Notes under the pieces: model-generated | Database searches by the model: none | Seen by the model: the letters and a program-made list of their open reading frames with translations, nothing else | Told to the model about the DNA's origin: nothing | Shown here: one piece after another, positions 17,561 through 26,719 of the stretch | How the letters are laid out: each line of letters begins with the position of its first letter | Numbering within the stretch: the stretch's first letter is position 1 | Made by a program: the position numbers and the translations under genes | Origin: Nostoc paludosum FACHB-159 | GTDB taxonomy: Bacteria; Cyanobacteriota; Cyanobacteriia; Cyanobacteriales; Nostocaceae | NCBI RefSeq assembly: GCF_014698835.1 | Contig: NZ_JACJTU010000004.1 | Coordinates: forward strand, 1 to 64,000 | DNA: 64,000 nucleotides | Direction: 5' to 3'

Positions 17561-18258
17561 GTCCACTGTTGTACTGAACCATTGTCTAGGGTTGCACAGC
17601 TAGATGTGTGACCCTACAGTAATTTTATTTTTACTTTATAAATAGGTTCAAATGGGAAAAATCAAAAAAAATATTTGAAACGAGATTGCTTACATAGTTT
17701 AAATGCCTCCTTATTAAAATCAGGGGATTTTAATTATCGGATACTTAATACTAATTTGAAAAAAGAATGCGACAGATACATAAGCTCAAACCATTATGAT
17801 ATCTAGCTTTATTAATTTTGAATTTTGAATTGGTATAACTGTTGCCCATTCCCCGTTCCCTGTTGCCTTTTAAATGAGTGTATTAAATAGCAAAAGCCCA
17901 GTCATGAAAACTGGGCTTTTGAAATAATGGGGCTATATTCCCCGTAGCTTAGTTATAGAAGTTCAGTATAATTATCGATGCTCTGATATGTAATACCAGT
18001 CTAGTATTGTTGGTTCCGGAAAATTAGCGAAAAATTTTTAGAGTAATTTTGATCTCCAAGCTGGTGAGCAAAATACAGCAGGCAACTAACAGTTTACAGA
18101 GGACGCAGGGGTACTAAAAAAGAGTATTTGATAATTTCACCGAAACAGTGCTGAGTAAAAAGTAAAATTAAACAGGTTTGAGAGCAACTACATCTTTTAA
18201 GCCTGTTCTGTATCACCCTGTTCCTTGTTATAAAAATATTTATTTTTGGCTTTTGCTG
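17561..18258. other. Long intergenic region with one strong hairpin
   Basis: About 700 bases with no recognised gene. It holds a terminator-like hairpin at 17892-17920, more than 330 bases after the SpoIID-like stop. This leaves room for an unannotated transcript between them. The rest is AT-rich with short repeats (ATTTTGAATTTTGAATTGG near 17815). Confidence 0.55.
17892..17920. terminator. Terminator-like hairpin
   Basis: AAAAGCCCAGT and ACTGGGCTTTT form an 11-bp perfect stem around a seven-base loop. Runs of A and T at the stem ends could support termination on either strand. Confidence 0.6.
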
Positions 18259-18363
18259 ATGAACGATATATCCGGTAGCTGGCAAGAATGGTTAACTGTA
18301 CTAGCCTATCTAGGTTTCACGGTCTTGATTATCTGGCGAGTGTTTAGCGCCCAGAAGAATTAA
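18259..18363 (+). CDS. Possible 34-residue single-pass membrane protein
   Basis: MNDISGSWQE is followed by a hydrophobic helix (WLTVLAYLGFTVLIIW) and a short basic end RVFSAQKN. The layout is typical of small thylakoid or plasma-membrane subunits, but I do not recognise it as any known photosynthetic or NDH subunit. Its last 20 bases overlap the end of the convergent secreted-protein gene, and no strong ribosome site precedes it. Moderate to low confidence. Confidence 0.4.
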   Translation: MNDISGSWQEWLTVLAYLGFTVLIIWRVFSAQKN

Positions 18364-18646
18364 AAAAGCTGCATATCATTTCACCAGCGCTGTTTTGCTC
18401 AAAAGGCAAAACACTTCCATTTTGTTGAATCTTAACTTTTTGGCGGCAATTGTAGACCTCAATGGGCGTTTTTACTCCATCTACGCTTACAGACGCCCTG
18501 TATTCCCAATAGTTTTTAGCACTGCGATTAATACTGAGAATACAAATCTGATGACCCTCGTAATTCTTGCATACAGATGCAAAAGCCGGAAGCGCCACTG
18601 AAAAAGAGAGTATTAATAGCAATACAAAAGTGGCATATTTCATCAT
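18344..18646 (-). CDS. Small secreted cysteine-containing protein
   Basis: A 100-residue protein with a clear signal peptide (MMKYATFVLLLILSFSVALP then AFAS, cleavage near residue 24). The mature part of about 76 residues has cysteines in VCKNYEGHQIC, YNCRQK and MICSFF, four in all. The spacing could allow two disulfides. Family not recognised. A truncated paralogue with closely similar DNA lies at 24886-25095 on the same strand, so the two copies bracket the peptidase and TIR genes. The role is unknown. Confidence 0.7.
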   Translation of the reverse strand: MMKYATFVLLLILSFSVALPAFASVCKNYEGHQICILSINRSAKNYWEYRASVSVDGVKTPIEVYNCRQKVKIQQNGSVLPFEQNSAGEMICSFFNSSGR

Positions 18647-18961
18647 GTTTATAAATATTTTTGTTTAGTCTGGGTTTAATTATGATGGAGTTCCATAAAA
18701 ACATAAACCGTCTGTTGTACCCTCTAAAATACTAAAATTAAAAATAGCGATCGCTACTTTCCCATGATTGCAGTGTCATTTCAAGTTCGTTTAACTACTT
18801 ATAATTCAAAATTCTCCGCGTTTCCCTGTCTCAGGGTCTGTCCTAATTATAAGTATTCATCCGAACCTAATATCAGGCGAATCGTGAGCGATCGCAATTC
18901 CCGATTCTAATAAAAATCAACTAGTTTGGAAGGAACCATTTTTTGCTCTATTTTAAGCGAT
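18647..18961. other. Intergenic region between secreted protein and peptidase
   Basis: About 315 bases, AT-rich, with two GCGATCGC-type sites. It probably carries the promoter of the secreted-protein gene. No gene is seen. Confidence 0.5.
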
Positions 18962-21850
18962 TTAGTCGAGTTGGTTGTTTTTTTTAACTTTCTTGGCATC
19001 AGATTCCGTTTGGTTATTTGGCTTTCTAGGAGGTACGGGATTGGATTTAATTTGATAAGGCGGAGGTTGGGTTCCCAAATCAGACGCCCAGTTGTTCTCG
19101 TCTACTAACCCAAAGTTTCTTGTCTCAAACCACTCTGATTTGAGCAGCGACCACCAATCAGCTGTCAGCCCTTTCAATACATAGTCATAGGGAAGCCAAC
19201 CATAACCGCCTTCTCCCCAATCATTTCCCCAAGAGTTTCTAATCAGTAATGCTCCTTGTGACACCATACCATCAGCATTTTCTATTACCTTATAGTCTTC
19301 ATAGCCAACTGCAACAGCAGCGTGGCCCCCTTTTACCTTATCTTTCTCAAGTGGGTACGGGATATGACCTCTTTGGTTTGAGTAATTGTCGATGGAATCA
19401 TAAATAGTAAACCCAAATGCACAAGGAAAACCAGCAGCTAAAACCGCCTTAATCCGAAATAACAATATATCTTCTGAAGTACCGGCAGGATTTAGACGGA
19501 AGTATTTCAGCGCTTGATAACTCTGGGCGAAAGAGTAGCAGAAGTTAGTTGGTTCTTCATCAAACTTATCTTCTTGATAAGGCCAGTATTCCTCTGGAGG
19601 CACACCAAATAATGCCATTGCCTTCATTGTTTCTCGAAGAGATGCTCCCACATCACCTTGGCGATGCATTAAATTGCGTGTCACTTTGTAAAGAAACAGT
19701 CGAGAAGCATCGATATGCCTATCAAAACTTCTTTTTTCAAAATACTCCATTAAGGCAATCCCAGCATGTGCTGTACATGAATCCAGCGAGCCTTGGTCTT
19801 CAATAGGAGAACACCAAAAGCTTAAATCTACAAATTCTGGTAATAATAAATTTACAATTTTTTGAGCGTTTGGCTGACCTTGTTGTTTTTCTCTGATTCT
19901 TTTTTCCAAATCCCATTCTATGAGAATAGTTTGTAAATTACCTTGAAATTCTGGTTCTTTTTCTAATTCTGGTTCGACATGGGTTTGCGGCGGTAGGATT
20001 TGGATAACTGTTCTCAAATTTTTACGATATAAAACTTCTATTTTCTCTTCTTCTGGCTTGAATTGATTATTATTGCTTTCTCTCTTTTCTTGCAAATTTA
20101 AGTTAACATTATCATTTTCTATTTTCTGTTGTAAACAAACGAGAGACTTAAATATTTCATCTATCTTTTGTAGAGAATTGGATATCCTGTTTTGCTGTAA
20201 TGATTTAATACTCTTGTTATTAAGATTGTTAACAGCTTCTTTGAAACTTAAAATTCTGGAAAGGGCTACAGGTATAAATAATGGATTAAAATCCCACTCT
20301 TTCAAGAAATTTGTTTGTTGTTCTACGTAATAAATGTTTGATTTTTCCGAATTAATTTGTTTTTGTAATTCTCTGATTACCTCTATGAATACTTTAATTT
20401 TTTCTTCATCTTGCTGTTTTTGAGGTTGAGCTAATTTGTGAGATAACCATTTATCAAATGATTTATCCAGCTGCTCCAAACTATTCTTTACAACTGTTTC
20501 AAGATTTGTATATTGAGCCACAGGAGAAATTATTCGAGAAACCCATTTAACTATAAAATCAATTGCTTGTTGCAAATCTTTCTTTGCTCGTTGAAACTCA
20601 TTTTCAGAAGTAAAATATTCTTTTTTCAGTTCTTCTTCATTTTTTTCATCGTTAAGCGTTGCTCGCTGAAACCCTTTGTCACTAATAAAGTCTTCTACTT
20701 TCAATTCACTTATTTGAAAAATTTTTAAAATTATTTCATAAAGTACAATAGGTGTTGGTGAAGAGGCTGCAATAATTAACAGCTTGTTGTTCTGTACAGT
20801 TTGAGAATCTAACTCTGGAGTTTTTGAACCTAGCGATAGATTTTTTAGAATAACTAGGTTATCTACAACTCTCCAAGTCTCCTTGCCAACTATACCATCC
20901 ACTTTTAGTCCATACTTAGCTTGAAAATATCTAACTGCTTGCTCTGTCAGTGAGTCAAAATATCCTGTTACTAATCCATTGAATTCTTCTAACTGTATCA
21001 ACCGTAACTGTAATTTTCCAACTCTGTTGTTACGACTACCAATATAATCTTCTTCGTTATCATTTAAGTTAAAGCGTTCGTCATGAGATATCTCGATTGA
21101 TGAATTATATTGCTCCAATAATTTTGAAAATATTTTGTTGTTTAACTCTTGGGAATTTGGTAATTCTAATATTGTATTTAGAATATCTTGCAGCTTTTTT
21201 TCCCATTGCTCTAATTCCAGTTTCACTTCCTGGCTTTTACTTGGATATCTAGCTTCTAAAATTTGGTTAAGACATGTTAGTATATAAAGCGTGTTTTTAT
21301 CAACAATATTATTAGTTGATTCCTCTAAACTTATAAACGCTCTATTGAATTTATTTACAGTTTTTTCGGTGATTTTACCAAAGTAACCATATTCAATAAT
21401 ACAGTGAGAACTATCTAGTTTACAATCCTCATTGAAATTAAAGTTAAAAACTTGATTTAATTCATCGAGTGATTTAATGAAATCAGAAATTTCACTGGTG
21501 GAATTTTGAAAATAATCTTTATATTTGAGAAGCTTTAGTAAAAGTTTTTGAATTTCATATACTTCATAACCTACACTTCCATAAATTAAAAAAGTTTGGT
21601 TAGTCAAAGTAAAAGCTTTGACTAACTTAAAACTTCCACGTATCGTTTTCTCAATCTTCTCAATTTTATCTTGGGAAATACCTGGGGAATTTCTGATTAA
21701 ATCTAAAATTTCAGCTAGAGGTTCTTGTGCGTCGTTGGTTATTTGTAGATCCTGAAATTTTGTCCCTAGCTTATCTTTGATTTTGCCTATGTGGTAGTCC
21801 CTAACATCAGGGTAATCTGGTATCCAACCTGTCCCTTTTTTATCTACCAT
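18962..21850 (-). CDS. Giant papain-like (C1) peptidase with peptidoglycan-binding folds and coiled coil
   Basis: A 962-residue cytosolic-looking protein without a signal peptide. Residues 8-20 hold the family opener GWIPDYPDVRDYH. A weak peptidoglycan-binding-like unit covers about 90-172, with a clear second one at about 270-330 (GKLQLRLIQLE to VDGIVGKETW). A long charged coiled region runs from about 400 to 660. The C-terminal C1 domain has Gln686 and Cys692 in DQGSLDSCTAHA, His843 in GGHAAVAVGY and Asn872 in RNSWGNDWGEGGYGWLP, so the catalytic set is complete. AAAGGA precedes the ATG. The next gene upstream is the TIR-WD40 protein, 191 bases away on the same strand. A role as an effector protease is inference. 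Confidence 0.85.
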   Translation of the reverse strand: MVDKKGTGWIPDYPDVRDYHIGKIKDKLGTKFQDLQITNDAQEPLAEILDLIRNSPGISQDKIEKIEKTIRGSFKLVKAFTLTNQTFLIYGSVGYEVYEIQKLLLKLLKYKDYFQNSTSEISDFIKSLDELNQVFNFNFNEDCKLDSSHCIIEYGYFGKITEKTVNKFNRAFISLEESTNNIVDKNTLYILTCLNQILEARYPSKSQEVKLELEQWEKKLQDILNTILELPNSQELNNKIFSKLLEQYNSSIEISHDERFNLNDNEEDYIGSRNNRVGKLQLRLIQLEEFNGLVTGYFDSLTEQAVRYFQAKYGLKVDGIVGKETWRVVDNLVILKNLSLGSKTPELDSQTVQNNKLLIIAASSPTPIVLYEIILKIFQISELKVEDFISDKGFQRATLNDEKNEEELKKEYFTSENEFQRAKKDLQQAIDFIVKWVSRIISPVAQYTNLETVVKNSLEQLDKSFDKWLSHKLAQPQKQQDEEKIKVFIEVIRELQKQINSEKSNIYYVEQQTNFLKEWDFNPLFIPVALSRILSFKEAVNNLNNKSIKSLQQNRISNSLQKIDEIFKSLVCLQQKIENDNVNLNLQEKRESNNNQFKPEEEKIEVLYRKNLRTVIQILPPQTHVEPELEKEPEFQGNLQTILIEWDLEKRIREKQQGQPNAQKIVNLLLPEFVDLSFWCSPIEDQGSLDSCTAHAGIALMEYFEKRSFDRHIDASRLFLYKVTRNLMHRQGDVGASLRETMKAMALFGVPPEEYWPYQEDKFDEEPTNFCYSFAQSYQALKYFRLNPAGTSEDILLFRIKAVLAAGFPCAFGFTIYDSIDNYSNQRGHIPYPLEKDKVKGGHAAVAVGYEDYKVIENADGMVSQGALLIRNSWGNDWGEGGYGWLPYDYVLKGLTADWWSLLKSEWFETRNFGLVDENNWASDLGTQPPPYQIKSNPVPPRKPNNQTESDAKKVKKNNQLD

Positions 21851-22041
21851 GATTTCCTTTAATATTTATGTTGTTATATTTAACTAGCTTTACTCTAAAC
21901 TTTATGCAAAATAGTTCGATTTTTTAAGCATATAAACAATAAAATCAAGCTAGAGATTATATAAAATGTAAAAAATAACACAAATGATTTATCAATGGAT
22001 TATTTACAATATACTTATAAGAAAAGCACAATTTGGCTGAA

Positions 22042-24801
22042 TTAAGAGCCAGTCTGAGTTTTCACTCCATCACAAAGTTGCTTATTGTAGGTATCACTCC
22101 CATTAATAGTATTATTATGGAAATAATCGTGTAGCCAATCGCACCCTCGCCCCATTAGCCCATCTAAGTTAAGATTTTCTACATTCCACAAAATTGCTGT
22201 GCCATCTTTACTACCAGAGATGAGAGTCTTACTATCAGGGCTAAAACTGATAGTATTGACTTCACCATTGTGCCCAATTAGAGTAGTAATCACCGTACCG
22301 TCTTTGTGCCAAAGTTTCACCGTTTTGTCATCACTAGCAGTAGCAATCATTTGACCATCAGGGCTGAAAGCTACTTGCGAAATTGCAGCAGTGTGTCCAT
22401 TGAGGCCGATCTCACCACCATCAAGCTGCCTGAGTTTGACGCTATTGCCCACAGCGATCGCAATTATTTTGCTGTCGGGGCTAAAATTTAGGCTATGGAT
22501 AACATCACCATAATTCTGGGAGTTTAGCTCCTTCCCCTCAAGGTTCCAGAATTTTACAGTCTTGTCAAAACTGGCGCTAGCAATCATCTTGCTGTTGGGG
22601 CTAAAACTCACACTCAAAACAGCATCATTATGCTTGAGGGATTTTAACAGCTGTCCTTGGCGATTCCAGAGTTTCACCATATTGTCGTCACCGGCGGTGG
22701 CAATTATCTTGCCGTCTGGGCTAAAACTCACACAACGAACGCGATCGCTATAGTTCATATGGTTGAGAGTCTTAAATACCTTACCCTGCCGATTCCAGAG
22801 TCTCACCTTCCCGTCCTGACTAGCAGTAGCAAATATCTGACTATCAGGACTGAAACTCACATCCAATGTTGGATAGAAAATCTCTTGTAAGGTTTTACTC
22901 GTCTTCTGGTGTGGGTTCCACAGTTTTACTATCCCGTTATTAGTGACAGTGGCGATCGCCTCTCCATCGGGTGAGAAGCTGACGCGATTGACTGCATCAT
23001 CGTGTTTAAGAAGGGTTAGCCAAGGATAGTCAATTTGCCATAGTTTTAGTGTCTTATCTTTACTAGCAGAGGCCAAAGTCAGGGTAGGACTATTGGGGCT
23101 GAAACTCACGCTATTGACTGTACTACTATGTCCTTTGAAGGTAGTTAGTTCCTGGGGTTTCTGGGGGTTTGTTATGTCCCAGAGCGTTACAGTGCTATCA
23201 TCATTGGCTGTGGCAAGAGTCCGACCATCAGAGCTAAAACTTATACCGTAGATAAAACTGCCCTGTCTGTTTTGTGTGTTCAATTTTTGGATGAAGCTAC
23301 CATCTCGATTCCAGAGTCTCACTGTTTTGTCTAAACTGGCGGAGGCAAAAATACGGCCGTTGGGACTGAAACTCACGCTAGTAACTGCATCAGTATGCTC
23401 TTCTAAGGTCTTGAGTTCCTTACCTTGTTTGTTCCACAGTTTTACCTTCCTGTCTCCACTACCAGAGAGTAATATCTGACCATCGGGGCTGAAACTCACG
23501 CTATTGACTTGATAATTATGACCCTTGAGGATTTGGAATTTTCCATCCTTTCGATTCCAGAGGCTCACATTGTTGTCGTCACTGCCAAAGGCAAGGGTTT
23601 TGCCGTCAGGGCTGAAACTGACAGTGCGAACTCCAGTATTGAGCCGATCGGGAGTTTTAAGTTCCTTGCCTTGTTTGCTCCAGAGTTTCACCGTCCCGTC
23701 TAAACTGGCAGAAGCGAGTATTTGACTGTCAGGGCTAAAACTTAGACTCATAACAGGATCTTGATGCCCTTCTAAAGTTTTGAGTAAAAGACCATGCTTA
23801 TTCCAGAGTTTCACCGTGCTGTTTGCACCAGCAGTAGCAAGAATCTCGCCATCAGGACTGAAACTAACGCTAATGATGGCATCGCTTTCGTTCAAGCGAT
23901 CGCGTTCTCTGACCCAATAAATCGCCTGTCCCAATACCTTCATCACTTCTGCCCGTTCCTGATTTGGAATCGTGATTTTGGCTGTGTCCAGTTCTTTGAG
24001 TTTTTTCCCAGCTTTTAAAGCTTCTATTAAAGCATCAATAGTATCTCTATTTACGGTAAAACGCGCATCTGACGCTGAAATTACGGCTTGAAGTTCGGAT
24101 TTTTGTGCTGCTATGCGCTGGCGATCGGCTTCCTTCCACCCAATTGCTGCAACAATAGCCGATCCTGTTGAAATAACCAAACCTATAGTAAAAAGAATGA
24201 GTCTTGTTCTGTGACGTGTCCTTTGGGCTTTACGACTTTCGCCGATATACTCTTGTTGGAGTGGTGTAATTAAAGGTTTTTTCCCTGCTCCTGTAGTGAA
24301 CCACTGTTCTGCTTGTTCTAGTTGGCTACCTTGCAGCAAGTAGCTATTGTTGCGTTTTTTTCGATCCCACTCCAAAGCCAGCATGAGTAAGCGGGTATGC
24401 TCTTTAACATGAGCTAAATCAGTATCAAGCGCTTGGAGTAATGATTGCAAGGCTGTATTGAAATCATTACTTTCCTGGAAGAAAATATAGTTAATTTTGG
24501 CTAATTCAGGATGAACACCCTCAACATACTGCCACACTATTGGTACTAAACGTTTATTGTGTTTGAGGGCGTATGCAATCTCTTCACCGCAGACTTCAGA
24601 AACGACTGAATTCGGACTAATAATAAAGATAAAATTATTAGCTTTTTCAATTCCTTCATAAATTTCTTTGCGCCAATCTGCCGTAAACGGAATTCCCTCC
24701 CAATCCACCCAAATATCACGCTTCTGTTGCTTGAGCGCTTCATGAAGTCTTTTAACGAAGTCTTTATCTTTGCGGGAGTAAGAAATAAAAGCCTCAGTCA
24801 T
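22042..24801 (-). CDS. TIR-domain protein with membrane segment and 14 WD40 repeats
   Basis: A 919-residue protein. Residues 3-130 form a TIR domain (AFISYSRKDKDFVKRLHEAL, DWEGIPFTADW). The SPNSVVSEVCGEE motif places the candidate NAD-hydrolase glutamate at 73 or 74. A membrane-like segment lies at about 200-222. Residues about 305-890 contain 14 WD40 units, each with SFSPDG-like and VKLW-like motifs, enough for two seven-bladed propellers. TIR-WD40 proteins are known in cyanobacteria as STAND-like sensors, but no NTPase domain is present here. It is probably a sensor/effector of immunity or cell death; that is inference from the domains. Confidence 0.9.
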   Translation of the reverse strand: MTEAFISYSRKDKDFVKRLHEALKQQKRDIWVDWEGIPFTADWRKEIYEGIEKANNFIFIISPNSVVSEVCGEEIAYALKHNKRLVPIVWQYVEGVHPELAKINYIFFQESNDFNTALQSLLQALDTDLAHVKEHTRLLMLALEWDRKKRNNSYLLQGSQLEQAEQWFTTGAGKKPLITPLQQEYIGESRKAQRTRHRTRLILFTIGLVISTGSAIVAAIGWKEADRQRIAAQKSELQAVISASDARFTVNRDTIDALIEALKAGKKLKELDTAKITIPNQERAEVMKVLGQAIYWVRERDRLNESDAIISVSFSPDGEILATAGANSTVKLWNKHGLLLKTLEGHQDPVMSLSFSPDSQILASASLDGTVKLWSKQGKELKTPDRLNTGVRTVSFSPDGKTLAFGSDDNNVSLWNRKDGKFQILKGHNYQVNSVSFSPDGQILLSGSGDRKVKLWNKQGKELKTLEEHTDAVTSVSFSPNGRIFASASLDKTVRLWNRDGSFIQKLNTQNRQGSFIYGISFSSDGRTLATANDDSTVTLWDITNPQKPQELTTFKGHSSTVNSVSFSPNSPTLTLASASKDKTLKLWQIDYPWLTLLKHDDAVNRVSFSPDGEAIATVTNNGIVKLWNPHQKTSKTLQEIFYPTLDVSFSPDSQIFATASQDGKVRLWNRQGKVFKTLNHMNYSDRVRCVSFSPDGKIIATAGDDNMVKLWNRQGQLLKSLKHNDAVLSVSFSPNSKMIASASFDKTVKFWNLEGKELNSQNYGDVIHSLNFSPDSKIIAIAVGNSVKLRQLDGGEIGLNGHTAAISQVAFSPDGQMIATASDDKTVKLWHKDGTVITTLIGHNGEVNTISFSPDSKTLISGSKDGTAILWNVENLNLDGLMGRGCDWLHDYFHNNTINGSDTYNKQLCDGVKTQTGS

Positions 24802-24885
24802 TTAACTCTCTATAAATACTTAATAAAATAAAATTTCGAGAAAACGGGGAGTTGAACCGAACCGTATGTCTGGACTCTTGACAAC

Positions 24886-25095
24886 CTAAGCACGAAATAT
24901 ACAATTTAAATGCGTAACAGCTTGGCTAAAGTTAGTTTTTGCACTTCGGTCAATATTGAGAATACAAATCTGGTGACGTGGGCATAGCCTATCGTAGACA
25001 TCGTAATTCTTGCACACAGATGCAAAAGCCGGAAAGACCACTAAAAACGAGAGTATTAATAGCAACACAAAAATAATATATCTTATCCTGTTCAT
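24886..25095 (-). pseudogene. Truncated paralogue of the small secreted cysteine protein
   Basis: A 69-residue frame beginning with a signal peptide (FVLLLILSFLVVFPAFAS) followed by VCKNY and HQICIL as in the gene at 18344-18646. It has an 8-residue insertion between the cysteines and then diverges completely after the shared RSAK. DNA similarity is visible without gaps over roughly 25015-25090. The last 18 residues do not match the paralogue, so it is probably a 3'-truncated copy. It is located 84 bases upstream of the TIR-WD40 gene on the same strand. Confidence 0.6.
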
Positions 25096-25151
25096 AAACG
25101 ATTATTAACATTACATTATGGGAAATATTATTAAATTTCAAACTTTTTCAA

Positions 25152-25925
25152 TTGCAACCAAAAACAAATTTTGAAGAATATTGGATTGTACGCTCTTTTG
25201 CAGCAATACTGCTCTTTGGTCAAGTCTGGCTGCATTTACTCCAGGGAAAAACCTACTACCGCAAGATTATGCAACATATGGTGACCGCGGGGCCGGATTC
25301 TATTTCTCCAGTTTTGCTTGTGGGCGGTTTTGCAGGAATGATTTTTACTATTCAGACAGCGAGAGAATTAGTGCGATTTGGTGCGGTCGATGTTGTGGGA
25401 GGTGCTTTTGCATTGGCTTTTTGCAGAGAATTGGCTCCAATTTTGACCGCTAGTATTATAGCGGGACAAGTAGGTTCTGCTTTTGCAGCCGAAATAGGTA
25501 CGATGCGAGTCACAGAGCAAATTGATGCACTTTATATGCTCAAAACCGATCCCATTGATTATTTAGTACTTCCTAGAGTAATTGCTTGTTGTTTGATGAT
25601 GCCTTTAATGACAGTTTTTGCTTTAGTTATGGGCATCCTCGGCGGAGTTTTCGCTGCATGGCAGTTTTACGAAGTTGCTCCAGAAATTTTTTTAGAATCA
25701 GTCAGAGATTTTTTAGAACCCTCAGATTTGTTCATTATTTTACTCAAAGGGTTTATTTTCGGGGTACTAGTTGCTGTTATTGGCTGTAGTTGGGGATTAA
25801 CTACTAACGGAGGAGCAAAAGAAGTAGGAGAATCAGCAACAAAAGCAGTTGTTACTAGTTGGCTGTCAATTTTTATTATGGATTTTTTTGTGTCTGTGCT
25901 GCTATTTGAACGCATTGATTTTTGA
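25152..25925 (+). CDS. MlaE/YrbE-family ABC transporter permease
   Basis: A 257-residue membrane permease of the MlaE family, the inner-membrane core of lipid-transport (Mla/TGD-like) systems. Family signatures include GGFAGMIFTIQTARELVRFG, RELAPILTASIIAGQVGSAFAAEIGTMRVTEQIDAL and DFFVSVLLF. The start is uncertain. The frame opens with TTG at 25152 and has no ATG before codon 39, while the nearby ATG at 25118 is in another frame and stops early. The matching MCE-domain and ATPase genes are not adjacent. Followed by a strong terminator hairpin. Confidence 0.87.
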   Translation: MQPKTNFEEYWIVRSFAAILLFGQVWLHLLQGKTYYRKIMQHMVTAGPDSISPVLLVGGFAGMIFTIQTARELVRFGAVDVVGGAFALAFCRELAPILTASIIAGQVGSAFAAEIGTMRVTEQIDALYMLKTDPIDYLVLPRVIACCLMMPLMTVFALVMGILGGVFAAWQFYEVAPEIFLESVRDFLEPSDLFIILLKGFIFGVLVAVIGCSWGLTTNGGAKEVGESATKAVVTSWLSIFIMDFFVSVLLFERIDF

Positions 25926-25930
25926 ACAAT

Positions 25931-25965
25931 AAAATCCCCAGATTTTATCATAATTTGGGGATTTT
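25931..25965. terminator. Bidirectional terminator hairpin
   Basis: AAAATCCCCA (25931-25940) and TGGGGATTTT (25956-25965) form a 10-bp stem directly after the MlaE stop. It lies between convergent genes and ends in T on one strand and A on the other. Confidence 0.8.
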
Positions 25966-26054
25966 ACAGGATATTTCCAAGAAAGTGAAATATACAATCT
26001 AAGTCTCAAACCTTAGTGTAAAGGCTGTTTTAAGGAACGATCGAACTTTCTATT

Positions 26055-26504
26055 TCAGAATTTTAGTAAAATTTCAGAATTTACTAACTTGTAAACTAGT
26101 GCACCGAAGACCAAACCTGTCAATGAAGCAATAGACGCACTCCAAAAAGCTGTTTTTCTCTTGAGATCGGCTATTTGAAAGTCTATGCTGAGTAATATAG
26201 TTGCCGAAATAATCAGTAAAGTATCAAGAAAGATCCTAAACCAGGCAAGCATAATAAAGAACAAGAAAGCTGCTAACACGGCAATGCCAAAAGCTCTGAC
26301 ATTTGATTCAAAGACAAGAGTGTAGTAATATGTCACTTTTGGCCAAGGAGTTGTCAAACTTAGTATTAACAGCAAAATAGCAGCTACGATCGCCGACCAA
26401 ACAAACATAGGAGGATGTGTTTCAGATATTACCCAGCCCAAAGTACTGTAGCTAAGCAGCACTACCGCTAGGGACACCCAAGGAACTCTTTTCAAAATTG
26501 ACAT
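26055..26504 (-). CDS. Small integral membrane protein of unknown function
   Basis: A 149-residue protein with about five hydrophobic segments (near residues 10-25, 34-50, 70-92, 95-108 and 120-142) and no catalytic motif I can name. Convergent with the MlaE permease. A cyanobacterial hypothetical membrane protein is the best description. Confidence 0.65.
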   Translation of the reverse strand: MSILKRVPWVSLAVVLLSYSTLGWVISETHPPMFVWSAIVAAILLLILSLTTPWPKVTYYYTLVFESNVRAFGIAVLAAFLFFIMLAWFRIFLDTLLIISATILLSIDFQIADLKRKTAFWSASIASLTGLVFGALVYKLVNSEILLKF

Positions 26505-26719
26505 GGGTTGATATTGCCAGTACAGGGCTAAAGCGTTATTTCATCGCTAAGTCGAGTCACTAGAGACTCAGTTTCACTTATAGCCTGCCATGCTTTTGCC
26601 AAGCAAGGCAAACAAGTTTGTGGAGAATTACAGCACAAAGTAGTTAAATATATTGATAAAGATTTGTAAACTGTTAGCAGCCGAGTAGCCGCGTGTCACA
26701 TCTTAGTTAAGGAATCATT

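Noticed and set aside
22306..24018. Plus-strand frames with repeated LPSGLKLT motifs
   Set aside because: Antisense images of the WD40 repeats.
24840..24885. GGTTGAACCGAACC-like sequence suggesting a tRNA T-arm
   Set aside because: No acceptor stem, anticodon arm or D-arm could be built around it.
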